A DNA stretch of 64,000 nt from Nomia melanderi (GCF_051020985.1 NC_134999.1:186001-250000); one strand, 5' to 3'. Counted from the first letter of the stretch, positions 31,101 through 39,927 are shown. Program-made: numbers and translations. Notes: generated by a model from the letters alone, not told the origin.

Positions 31101-33362
31101 ACGCCTGGGCTCACGAGGTACCGAGGCACGCGAGGGTGCGGTCGGTCTGCGACTTCTCGCAGGTGCGGTCGCCTCCGTCGCGGAGGCAGGAGCACCCCTC
31201 ACGGTTGCATCCACGGGGACGGGCCTCCGATTATCCCTCCCCGCGCGATTCAAAACTACCCCTTCCCGCAAGGTAGAAATGGAGCCGGGGGCACTACGGG
31301 GGACGCTCGGGAGTCGCGTGGGGCTAGCAGGTGTTACGCTACTCACCGAGGCTTCCCCGGAGCACCCTGCTCCAGGCCGATGCGCACTGTTGTGCGCAAC
31401 GCTGTTGTTATTGTTGCTGCTGCTGCTGCTGCCCGGTGGCGGCCGGGCGGGGGACTTTTCCCGCGGTGGTTGGGCGGGCGGAGGCGTCGTCCTCTTCGCT
31501 GGCGGCAGCGGCTGCGCCTCCTCGTCGGACGACGAGCTGGACGACGGGATCCCGCGGTGGTGGCGTCGGCGGGATCCAGCGGCGATTCGCCACGGCTCCG
31601 GTGAAGAATCGGGGCTAACGGCTGCCCCGGCCGGCTGCGGCACCTCCACCTCTTCGATGGGTGGGAGGAGCGGGGCCGCTGGAGGTGGTGGTAGCGGCCT
31701 GGCCACCATCGCTCCTCCCACAATAGGCAGGGGGGTCATTATCGGCCCCCCGCTGCAGGTGGTGGTAACGGTGGAAGTGCATAACGTCACCATGCTCGCC
31801 GATGTTACCGGAGACGGAGCCCCCTGCTCGCCGCGGATGGTCGGCGGCGTCCTGGGGCTCCGGTGCTTCCTCGGTGGGGGGCTGCGTCTTGGTGGTGTAG
31901 GCCCGGGTGGTGAAGTGGTGGCCCGGGATGCTGGACGCAGCCCCCTTTCCGGTACGACGTCAATCGGCGAGGGAGGTGACGTAAATGACGGGGCGCCTGC
32001 TGTGACGGCGGCGTAGGATGGTGAGGCCGCCGTCCTTACCCCCGAGGGTTTCCGTTGGGCGGCCCGAGGTGGTGTGGGGCCGCTGGAGGGACTCTTTCCC
32101 TGTACCACCGCCCTTGGTGATGGTGTGTGGGCGGTGGGAGTCCCTCCTACTCTCGGGGGCGTTCTTCTGGCTCCGGTCGGAGCCGCTACCGTCCTCCGGG
32201 TGGTGGTGGTGGCAGTTCTTCTGCCCACCTCCACCGGGACTTTGGCACCCCTCATGCCCCGTGTCACCCGCCTTTGGGTGGTGGTGGGCGGGGTCCTAAC
32301 GGGCGGGGTTCTTGCGGGAGGGGTGCCAGTCGACCCCCTGGTAGCGGGGGCCGCTCTTCTGCCCGGTGGGGTGGGCCTCGTTGCGGTAGCGGCTAAGGGA
32401 CCGGAGCCTCTTCTCGTAGCAGGCGCCCTTGCAGCCGGCGGCGATGTCCTTGGGGCAGCCGACCCCGATCGCCGCGGCGGGCTGCCGCTCTTCTGGACCG
32501 GTGGCGTCCCCTTAGGTCTGGGGTAGGTTGGTTGGTGGGGGGGCGGGGGCGCGGGCCGGGCGCTGGTGGTGGGCCCAATCGTTATTGTTAACGTGGGAGT
32601 GCCGGACGGCGGCGTGCGATACGACGTCGTCATAGCCGTCGCCGCCGCCGTTACCAGCACCCCACGCAACGTAGTTTGTTTAGGGGCCCGCGCCTTGCCC
32701 CCCGGCGCCACCGGTCTCGTGGTCGTCGTCTTCGTCGTCGTCCTCGTTGTTGTCCCCGTTGTTGTTGCTGCTGTTATTGCCGCTGCCGCCCTTGTGCGCC
32801 GCATCGCGCAGGTGGTGATGGCCGTCCCCGTAGAATCCCTCGCCGATGAAGGGGTGTGGGTGGGCGGGGGCGGGGGCGGCGACGTCGCGGCGCACGTCGT
32901 TTGCGGGGGCGGGGACTGGGCCGCCAAATTGGCAGCAGCTAACGCAGCAGCGCGCGGTTCTGCGGGGGCGGATGTCGCGGAACTCCCCCGACGCGAGGTG
33001 TTGCTTGGACCGGTCGCACCTGTCACGGGAGGTGCACAAGTCCCACTCGGACTGTTCTGGTGGGCGGAACTATGTATATGGCCGTGGTGCAGCTTCACCA
33101 CCTTGAGAGGGTACTTCCCGTCACCGGTGAAGCTGCACTCACGGCACTTGTATGTCACTACAACGCCCGGATGATACTTCCGGGCGTGCTTCGTCAAGTC
33201 CGAGTGGGACCTGTACACGCCACTGATCCTGATCCCGGGGACACCGAAGCAGGCAGGGCATCGGAACTCCGCCGGGAAGGGAAACTCTATCACCAGGGCA
33301 AGATTGTTACTCCCCTCGGTAGTGCAGGAGGTGATCGTCGCACTATCACCGCGGTCCTGCAT
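28125..33362 (-). CDS. U2-targeting retrotransposon protein (ZnF-RT-REL), copy E, 1745 aa
   Basis: Same architecture as copies B-D with no internal stops. The two zinc fingers, RT motifs (APGPDGL, LDLSNAF, YADD), CCHC-type knuckle and RPD...VDVTV endonuclease motifs are all present. The last ten residues of the other copies are missing, because the Glu codon after ...SGRPI is replaced by TAG. The lost tail lies about 110 residues beyond the endonuclease core, so activity is probably not affected. Substitutions relative to B include NAFGSVPHTS for NAFGSVPHAS just after RT motif A, and ALIAGEP for ALAAGEP. Being next to the intact U2 promoter, this may be the copy best placed for transcription. 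Confidence 0.9.
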   Translation of the reverse strand: MQDRGDSATITSCTTEGSNNLALVIEFPFPAEFRCPACFGVPGIRISGVYRSHSDLTKHARKYHPGVVVTYKCRECSFTGDGKYPLKVVKLHHGHIHSSAHQNSPSGTCAPPVTGATGPSNTSRRGSSATSAPAEPRAAALAAANLAAQSPPPQTTCAATSPPPPPPTHTPSSARDSTGTAITTCAMRRTRAAAAITAATTTGTTTRTTTKTTTTRPVAPGGKARAPKQTTLRGVLVTAAATAMTTSYRTPPSGTPTLTITIGPTTSARPAPPPPHQPTYPRPKGTPPVQKSGSPPRRSGSAAPRTSPPAARAPATRRGSGPLAATATRPTPPGRRAAPATRGSTGTPPARTPPVRTPPTTTQRRVTRGMRGAKVPVEVGRRTATTTTRRTVAAPTGARRTPPRVGGTPTAHTPSPRAVVQGKSPSSGPTPPRAAQRKPSGVRTAASPSYAAVTAGAPSFTSPPSPIDVVPERGLRPASRATTSPPGPTPPRRSPPPRKHRSPRTPPTIRGEQGAPSPVTSASMVTLCTSTVTTTCSGGPIMTPLPIVGGAMVARPLPPPPAAPLLPPIEEVEVPQPAGAAVSPDSSPEPWRIAAGSRRRHHRGIPSSSSSSDEEAQPLPPAKRTTPPPAQPPREKSPARPPPGSSSSSNNNNSVAHNSAHRPGAGCSGEASVSSVTPASPTRLPSVPRSAPGSISTLREGVVLNRAGRDNRRPVPVDATVRGAPASATEATAPARSRRPTAPSRASVPREPRRPAASGQPSRRRDAIRPLVGEAFPSERELLIGMAQNAGSLEQLEDVAREIAAYLQGFRVEGPTTRGGGTDRPQQRARAREVSGGQAARGSNGHRDRPVLASGPTRGDQVREATRIQRLFRQNRRRAVQEVLMGPSLHCKVPKDRVHEYFLNMYSPAGNLGARPPPPSIEAPDEASNVALVKLFEVSEVDRRIRRMTNSAPGPDGLTYNDLKRADPGSHLLTSLFNLCLRLESVPSCWKTSNTVLVHKKGDRDDLSNWRPLAMSDTTPKLFAAVLADRLVAWSVKNKRLSPAQKGFLPYEGCYEHNFVLQGALTDARRWGRQVVVAWLDLSNAFGSVPHTSIYQSFVEAGVPSTLQNILKSMYHGCTTRVRTADGFTDPVPILSGVRQGCPMSPVAFNLALEPVLRAATGTSAGYTLHGHRHSVLAYADDLALIADTPEGMETLLKAVDAAASGIGLRFNPAKCATLHHRGRGPRGIRATRFTIQGQQMRALIAGEPYEHLGVPTGFQVRQTPLLTIDELVQDLQAVDRSLLAPWQKAETVAAFILPRLDFYLRGAHVEKRPLVEVDKRVRRMAKSWLNLPQRASAEVVYLPPSRGGCGLLPLADMADVLTIAHAFRLLTTDDAVVRELAWNSLREAVARKIGHTNPSNNDLAEYLSGSLEGYFARDGGDVSSLWSRARNAARRSRDLLGLRWQWSEARSELSVTLRGSRDRETIVPPVARGQIIRRLRMAVVEYYHQRLQRKKDQGKVFGVSSRSGASNHFLRGGNFTRFADWRFIHRARLDVLPLNGARRWGEGDKRCRRCGAELESLPHVLCHCRPHSAAWQLRHDAVVSRIAKACRLPGELRVNRTVEGIDGDLGALRPDIVVRHEPSRSIVIVDVTVPFENEYISFEEARARKIYKYKPLADVLGGRGYRVAVSAIVVGALGSWDPANESVLKILRIGNRYASLMRRLIVSETVRWSRDIYVEHVSGVRQYREALAEDVPAPDSGRPI

Positions 33363-34535
33363 CGCTCTTAAGACTAAGTCCTACGCTACGAGTGAGTCGA
33401 AAGAAGAAAGAGACAGAGTGGCTGTGGCAAGTATTTCTAAGTGCCACAGCGAGGCGAAACGGGGAAGATAGACTAAGTGGGAATGACAGAGGATGAGAAG
33501 AGAAAACTAAGTTAAAAGCGACAGAAGGAATACCGCCACGCGCTAACACCCTACTGACTCCGCCGGCGCTAAGTCCGGTGTCGAAGACTGCCTGGAAAAA
33601 TGACAGCCTCCGACGTGGCAGTCGGTAGGGAGACTAACGGATGACGGTTGCGGAGGAGTGCAGCGATCTCGATGGAGGAAGAGCGACGGAATCGCCCACT
33701 CCACCGAGGACTGCACGGGGGTTGCACCGCAGGCGGGCCGACCTGACGTCCACTCACTAACGGGTGAGTGGAGTCAGCCTCCACGCGGGCGGTGACTGAA
33801 GGGAGAAGAAGGAGTTGGAGGCGCCACTCGACTCGGACCTCACGCGTCCCTGTCCGTTGACACACCTCAACGGATGGGAGCGATCGGAGGAGCGGGTGGA
33901 CGCGTAGGGGTAAGGTAGAGGACTACCGACGATGATTCGAGCACCGCAGACGGCTGGAGACCGGCTGCGTTACCCTCCTCACTGCCGGGGGGATAGAAAG
34001 AAAAGAGAGACTCACTCGGCGCAGGAGTCCAGCGATGCAGGAGCGCTCTCCGAGGGGAATAACACCTCGCTCCTGATTCCTGATCCAGCGGTGGTAGAGG
34101 TGGATCAGGCGAGCCGTCCTTCCCGTCGGGGTTGCCGATGGCCAAGTCCTGGTGGGTCGTTGCGGTGTTGGGTGACCCACGTAGAGGAAGACCAGGGTGT
34201 CCAGGCAGGCCAGGGATGGTGGTTGGTCCTGGGTGAAGTCCTGGACCCTCGGTAGACCCTGGTCGTCCTCTCCCTCGGCTGTCCTCGGAAGCAGGATGCG
34301 TGGATGGCGCAGGTGGAGGTGCGCCGGTGGTCCTCCCGCGCAGGTGGGCGGCGCAGGTGTACTCCCGCGCAGGCTCGATCCGGTCCCGCGGCGAAGGCAC
34401 TTTTACACACTTCACCGCACAACACCTCGAGCACTGATCGTGTACAGACCTTGCCGCGCACACGCCCGATCGCAACTCGGCCCGCACTGTTGCGCAGTAC
34501 CGCGGCGGGTGATTTTACCGCGATTTCGGGTACTT
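33363..34535 (-). other. 5' UTR of copy E: structured, no conserved ORF
   Basis: This 1.2-kb leader contains several perfect hairpins: 33750-33771 (CCACTCAC/GTGAGTGG), 33854-33873 (CCGTTGA/TCAACGG), 34079-34109 (CCTGATCCA/TGGATCAGG) and 34152-34180 (GTGGGTC/GACCCAC). The same hairpins can be found in the other copies. Open frames of about 200 codons occur here, but small indels between copies shift them, so they are unlikely to be translated. A self-cleaving HDV-like ribozyme, as in R2, is possible; I could not fold one by eye. Confidence 0.55.
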
Positions 34536-34574
34536 CGCGGAGTCAGAATAGTAACAGGGACTATTTTTGGAGTC
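34536..34574 (+). repeat. Inverted partial U2 segment downstream of the intact U2 gene
   Basis: Same inverted U2-like piece as in the other units, about 55 bp past the U2 3' end. It reads CGCGGAGTCAGAATA then ATTTTTGGAGTC, matching U2 from stem IIb to the Sm site with a few changes between. Confidence 0.7.
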
Positions 34575-34604
34575 CAGCGAGCCGATCCGGCTATTAGAAA
34601 AGGT

Positions 34605-34634
34605 AGGGAGCTCAATTGCAGCGCAAATTGAGCC
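34605..34634 (-). terminator. Palindrome at the U2 3' end
   Basis: Directly at the end of U2 lies an inverted repeat CTCAATT...AAATTGAG (about 34610-34632) that can form a stem. It may take part in U2 3'-end formation. It is repeated after each U2 fragment. Confidence 0.3.
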
Positions 34635-34814
34635 GTTTCCGGCGGCACTGCAGTGCCGGACCGACTCGCGGCGGAAGTGGAGCGAGCCCCAGCGATCCGC
34701 CTGACTCCAAAAATCAGGTTAATATTCTGACTCCGCGATGCGGAGTGTATCAGATATTAAGCTGATAAGAACAGATACTACACTTTGATCTTAGCCATAA
34801 GGCCGAGAAGCGAT
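34630..34814 (-). ncRNA. U2: U2 spliceosomal snRNA, full length
   Basis: The minus strand begins ATCGCTTCTCGGCCTTATGG and continues through the branch-site-pairing GTAGTA (nt 33-38 region), stem-loop IIa, the Sm site GATTTTTGG, stem III (GGGGCTCGCTCC) and stem IV (CCGGCACTGCAGTGCCG), ending about nt 185. This matches insect U2 closely, although stems II-IV are unusually GC-rich. U2 pairs with the intron branch site in the spliceosome. It is the only complete U2 in the window and the target of the retrotransposon. The 3' end is set by analogy to Drosophila U2, plus or minus a few bases. Confidence 0.95.
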
Positions 34815-35865
34815 GGTGTTGTTAAAATCTAAACGCTTTATAACGATTCAGTGTATAAAATTGACTAGCGAGAAAACCGCTTTCGATTTGGACATCTGGC
34901 GGTCACAGTATGGCAGCAATGTGGTCGGTAGCCTTGACGAATGGCGGCCGTACACTAACCGTATTGTACGAGACATTCATCGTGTGTTTAATAATTTCAT
35001 TTTTAACCAAATAAAAAGTGCACCTTCTGTAAATGATTGATGTAACAGTAAACAAAACGTGTGTTATACGGTTTACTTCTTTCAATTTTTGACCTAACCT
35101 TACGACAATGATTTTATGTCTTATTATTTACTTAATAATTCTTTATTTTATTTGACCGTCGTTCCTACATTAGTAAACAGTGTATTGTTTCTGCAAATAT
35201 TGATTTTTCTGTATTTATTTATTTTAGAAGCTGGTGTTGTGAAATATAAAATATCAATACATTGACTGGTTGTCAAAAAAAAGACAATGTTCACTACATC
35301 TTTAAGATAGGTAAGAATTAAAAAGAATTGGATGTAGACAATATTTATTATATCATAAGTAATACGGTTCAAAAGATTTATATGTATCACTCGTTAGCTG
35401 TATTCAGTTTCTACTCGATACAAAAAGTAAGGTAAAATAATGCAATAGTCTACATTGATTTTTCAAATTTCCCTGTAAATACATATTCAAATAAATATTA
35501 TAAAATGTATTTTGCTTTACTATTATGACTGTAACTTTATCTATCAAGTATGTTATATGTATAAAACAATATATCTACAGTATAACCCTTATTCTGTTCC
35601 AAGACGTTTAATGTCAGTTACATAAACAAACGCTGCAAAATATTGAAATAATACTTTTTTTTATACATTAACTAATTTAAGAAGGATGTGTTATATATTT
35701 TTCGCTGAGTATTCATGTGTAAAATTATGGTATAATTATTTATTTAAGTGGCAGTTCCATTTAATTGGATAATCATGTCAGAATAGTTATTGTAGTTGTA
35801 TATGTGTAATATTTCAGACAGTAAAGGATATTATAATACATGTACCTATCTATATATAAAACGAA
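34815..35865. other. U2 5' flank and AT-rich host DNA, no gene seen
   Basis: The first 100 bp should hold the U2 promoter. A TATAAAG lies about 21-27 bp upstream of the start and a proximal sequence element should lie near -45 to -60, but I cannot match a known insect PSEA by eye. Beyond about 35050 the sequence is AT-rich with no recognisable feature. Confidence 0.4.
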
Positions 35866-35872
35866 ACTGTCC

Positions 35873-36739
35873 AGTTTAAATGTTACTTATACTGATAATC
35901 AAGGTCAAAGTGTAACAACTACAGCTTATATTTTACCAGCAGTTATTTCAAAAACATTATCAATTTTAAATGATTATAAAATTAATGATCACTTTTTAAT
36001 GTTAGCAAGTTGATATAATTATACAATTCCAGTAATTTATCAAGTTAAAGGAATAATTGAAAATAATTTGGATAATTCGAATGTTTATACTAATCTTGAT
36101 GATTTACGAACATCTATTGGATTAGTTGATACAACTAGACATTGACCAATATCAGATTCTTTTAATCATTGATTATCTAAGGAAAGCAATATTTTTCCAT
36201 TAAACTATATAAATATTTTACAACGATCTGCAGAATATAGCAAAGAACAAATATCAGCAAAAAATTTAGAACTTATTAATAAAATACCTTTTATTAATGA
36301 TTTAGTTAAAAGATTATTAATTGAAATATTTGATGGAATTAGAACAATTATAAATATTACAAAAGTTTTAATATTATTTGCTGTAGCTTTTGTATTAGTA
36401 ATTATTGTTAATATGATTTTAGATAATAATTTATTAATTATTGCAATGATGAAATCTTTGGGTTATCGTGTAAATGAAATTAACAGACTGATTATTGGCT
36501 CCTATATTGTTGCTTTATTACTTGCTTTTATTTTAGGAACTATTATTTCTTATGTTGTGTGAAATATTATTACTTTAATTATTGCAACTAAAGCGGGTGT
36601 TGTTTTTAATGTGGCTGCTAATCTAGTTACAATTTTGTCTTGCTTTGGAATGGTATTTTTAATAATGGTTATTGGTTATGGTGTTGGTTTATATTTAATT
36701 AAATATAAACCAGTAATGGCTTTATTACAAGGAAGTTAA
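35873..36739 (+). pseudogene. ABC transporter permease, FtsX/MacB-like, 5'-truncated
   Basis: About 288 codons of the C-terminal part remain, with four in-frame TGA codons read as Trp (for example near 36012 and 36144). Three hydrophobic segments are visible: about 36358-36420 (TKVLILFAVAFVLVI), about 36496-36560, and about 36620-36700 before the end ...KPVMALLQGS. This is the usual C-terminal layout of FtsX-type permeases that work with a LolD/MacB-type ATPase, which is the next gene. The N-terminal half is missing at the junction with insect DNA. An ATG at 35840 lies in frame but probably in host sequence. It cannot be translated in the insect nucleus because of the TGA codons. Confidence 0.8.
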
Positions 36740-36835
36740 AATATTTTTTTAAGCATTTATGTATAAATAAGGTGAAGTAATTGATAAAATGAATGTGTTA
36801 TTTATAAAAGTATGGAATTAAAAGGAGAAATGATT

Positions 36836-37858
36836 ATGAAAAAAGATAATAATGAAATTAAAAAAGATGATAAAGATATTGGAAGTGAACAAGTAACCAA
36901 AAATAAATTAAAATCTAGTTTTTCAAAGAAATCAGTATCTAAAAGTGAAAATACAAAAACACCACCAGTAATTCATAAATCTCATGATAAACCAGAATCA
37001 AAGGAAGAAATAGAAGCTAATAAGGCGAAACTACAAGCTTTTAAAGAAAATCAAAAAGCAATTAAAAAATTAACAAAAACTCATTCAAAAGAAATTTTAG
37101 CAGGTAAAATTATATCAATGACTAATAATACACCTGATACTAAAAGTAATGTTATTGAATTATTTGATGTTAAAAAATCTTATTTAACTGGAGATTTAGA
37201 ATATGAAGTATTAAAAGGAGTTAATTTAAAAATTAAATTAGGTGATTTTGTTGTTATATTAGGACCATCGGGAAGTGGTAAGACAACATTATTAAATATT
37301 ATTTCAGGATTAGGTAAACCTAATACTGGTGATGTTTTTGTGGCAGGATATAATTTATCTTTATTAAAGGATAGTCATTTAACTAAATTTAGACAAGATA
37401 ATGTTGGTTTTATTTTTCAACAATACAATTTATTAACTAATTTAACTGCTCGTGAAAATGCTGAAGTTGGTGAAAATCTTGCTAAAAATAAAAATAAAAA
37501 TATGAGTATTGATGATATTTTTCAAGTTATTAAAATGGATGAAGATATGAATAAGTTTCCAAGTCAATTATCTGGTGGTCAACAACAAAGAGTTTCAATT
37601 GGTAGAGCACTAGCAAAAAATCCTACAATTTTATTTTGTGATGAACCAACAGGAGCACTTGATGAAGAAATGGGACGTAAGGTATTAGAAATTTTGTTAG
37701 ATGTTAATCGTGAATATAAAACATCAATTATTATGGTTACTCATAATCCCTACTTCCAATATGTTGCAAATACTGTTATTAATGTTAAAAATGGTAAAAT
37801 TATTAGTATAAAGAATAATGAAAAACCAATGAAACCAAATGAAATAAATTGAAGTTAA
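36836..37858 (+). CDS. ABC transporter ATP-binding protein, LolD/MacB type
   Basis: The ATPase subunit that powers the neighbouring FtsX-type permease at the membrane. After a Lys-rich N-terminal extension of about 100 residues, the ABC domain shows Walker A GPSGSGKTT, Q-loop FQQYN, signature LSGGQQQR, Walker B ILFCDEPTGALD and the switch His in VTHNP, all intact. Start chosen at 36836, with AAGGAG at 36822-36827 spaced 8 bases upstream; ATGs at 36812 and 36830 are less well placed. With TGA as Trp the protein ends ...NEINWS at TAA 37856-37858, 340 aa. Substrate unknown; the charged extension is common in Spiroplasma homologues of this type as far as I recall. Confidence 0.85.
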
Positions 37859-38093
37859 TATCATTAATTTAGTTACTAAATTAACAAACTTGTTAATAGC
37901 AAAAATAACTTAAATAACAATGGATTTGACTTTTATCAAATACTAAGTCAGAAAATGTAATGAAATGAATAGGTATGAAAAAAATTTTATCATCTAAAGA
38001 TAAGTAAAAGTAATATTTAGAAAGAAAAATATTTAATAAATTAATTATTATTTTGTTAAATGTGTATTAGTATAAATATTTAAATTAATTTTT

Positions 38094-38117
38094 AACCCTT
38101 ATAAATATAAGGGTTTT
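38094..38117 (+). terminator. Rho-independent-type terminator after the ABC operon
   Basis: A 9-bp stem AACCCTTAT/ATAAGGGTT (38094-38102 with 38107-38115) and a 4-base loop, followed by T-rich sequence. It lies between the ABC ATPase gene and lysS. Confidence 0.65.
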
Positions 38118-38254
38118 ATTATAAAATTCAAAATTAATTGTTCACAGTAGAATTTGGTATTGAAAATTGATATCATTATGTATAAACCTAAACAATTTTA
38201 TTTAATTTAATTTTTTATTTTAAATACTTATTTTAAATACAAAGGATGAAAACA

Positions 38255-39886
38255 ATGAAAGAAACTAAACTTGAAATTAATGGGCGTATTTTAACAGAAC
38301 AAGAAGCATTAAGATATCAGAAAATACAAGATTTACATAAACAAAATTATGATATTTATGGGCGTAATTGAGATAGAAATTATAATTGTGAAACTTTAAA
38401 TAGCGATTTTAAAAATAAAAATAAAGAAGAGTTAGCAAAATTTGTTGTTAGTTTATCTAATGAACAAATTAAAATGGCGGGCAGATTAATGACAAAGAGA
38501 GAAATGGGAAAGGGATCAATCTTTGCTCATTTACAAGATCAGACAGGTAAATTTCAAATTTACTTAAAGCCAGAATATGTTAGTCAAAAAAAATTTGAAT
38601 TATTTGTAGAATATGCAGATTTAGGAGATTTTTTTAGTATTAAAGGTAAAGTTATGAGAACCAATAAAGGAGAATTAACAGTTCAAGTTTATGATATTGT
38701 AATGTTATCGAAAGCACTTAGACCTCTACCAGATAAATTTCATGGTTTAACAGACATTGAAGAACGTTATCGACAAAGATATGTAGATTTAATTATGAAT
38801 CAAGAAACTAAAAAAACTTTTTTACAGCATACACAAATTATTAATGAATTAAGAAATTTTTTAAATAATAAAGGTTATTTAGTGGTTGAAACACCTATTT
38901 TACAAGAAGTCTATGGTGCTGCTGCTGCTAAACCTTTTATTACTCATCATAATACATTAAAAACTGATTTATATTTACGAATTGCTACTGAATTACATTT
39001 AAAAAGATTAATAGTTGGTGGCTTTGAAAAAGTTTATGAAATTGGTAGATTATTTTGTAATGAAGGTATGAGTAAAAAGCATAATCCTGAATTTACAACT
39101 ATTGAAATTTATGTTGCCTATCAAGATATGAAATATATGATGGAGTTAACAGAATCTTGTATAAAACATTTAATTACTACAGTGCATAATAAATTAACAT
39201 TAGAATATGAAGAAAATATATTAAATTTTGAAAAATCATGAACAAAAATTAGTATGATTGATTCAATCAAAAAAGCTATGATGAAAGATAAAGAATTTAC
39301 TAAAGTTTTCCAAGAAATTAGTGATATGATTTTAAAATATCATAATATTGAAGATGATAATATTAGAAATATTGAGAAAAATAAAGTATTTAAACTTATA
39401 TTAAAACTTGCAAAAAGTTATAAACTTCATATTCCAGATCATTATAATAGTACTGGTCATATTATTAATTTATTTTTTGAATCTTTTGTTGAAGAAACTT
39501 TAATTCGACCTACTTTTATTTTGGATTATCCAATTGAAATTTCACCACTTGCCAAATTAAATAAAAATAGTAAAGAATTTACTGATCGTTTTGAATTATT
39601 TATTGCTGGTAGAGAATATGCAAATGCATATTCAGAGTTAAATGATTCTTTACAACAATATAACCGTTTTGAAGAACAAGTAAAAGAAAAAAATGAAGGT
39701 AATGATGAAGCTGCAATTATGGATTTAGACTTTGTTGAAGCGTTGGAATATGGTATGCCACCAACAGGTGGATTAGGAATTGGTATTGATCGTCTAGTTA
39801 TGTTAATAACTGGTCAAAATAGTATTAAAGATGTATTATTATTTCCGCATATGAAACCTAGAACTGAAAAATATTTTTTTTGATAA
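38255..39886 (+). CDS. lysS: Lysyl-tRNA synthetase (class II), with altered motif 2
   Basis: Charges tRNA-Lys in the bacterial cytoplasm. 543 codons in code 4, with internal TGA-Trp at about 38369 and 39239 and a terminal TGA then TAA. The N-terminal OB-fold (AGRLMTKREMGKGSIFAHLQD) is followed by the class II core: motif 1 near VVETPIL, motif 2 YEIGRLFCNEG, the HNPEFTTIE segment and motif 3 GLGIGIDRLVML. The nearly invariant Arg of motif 2 (FRNEG) is Cys268 here (TGT at 39056-39058; CGT expected), which should abolish ATP binding. It is slightly longer than the usual 490-510 aa, through extra charged residues at about 330-400. Start ATG 38255 follows AAAGGA. The frame is otherwise intact. Confidence 0.88.
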
Positions 39887-39927
39887 ATTACTATTATGTA
39901 AACATATAATAGTAATTTATCTTTTTT
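39882..39927 (+). terminator. Strong intrinsic terminator after lysS
   Basis: A 16-bp perfect inverted repeat (39882-39897 with 39906-39921), 8-base loop GTAAACAT and a run of six T directly after. It overlaps the lysS stop codon. Confidence 0.85.

Larger units (their letters stand above)
26665..34629 (-). mobile_element. Utopia-like U2-targeted non-LTR retrotransposon, copy E
   Basis: The most upstream array member, directly downstream of the intact U2 gene and bounded on its 3' side by U2 nt 38-185 at 26517-26664. It has about 1.27 kb of 5' UTR, the ORF at 33362-28125 and a 3' UTR of about 1.46 kb of a third type, unrelated by eye to those of B and C/D apart from the terminal fold. The promoter of the intact U2 gene reads towards this element, so read-through from U2 could supply its RNA. 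Confidence 0.88.

Noticed and set aside
33867..34487. Minus-strand 206-codon ORF in the 5' UTR as a possible ORF1
   Set aside because: In the other copies small indels shift the frame, giving different proteins of 128-243 codons. No domain is visible, so translation is not supported.
1..34814. CRISPR-like array because of regular repeats
   Set aside because: The repeats are 8-kb retrotransposon units with U2 fragments. No short repeat-spacer pattern exists in the window.
36812..36835. Upstream ATG as start of the ABC ATPase
   Set aside because: The AAGGAG at 36822-36827 lies downstream of it and fits the ATG at 36836 with an 8-base spacing.
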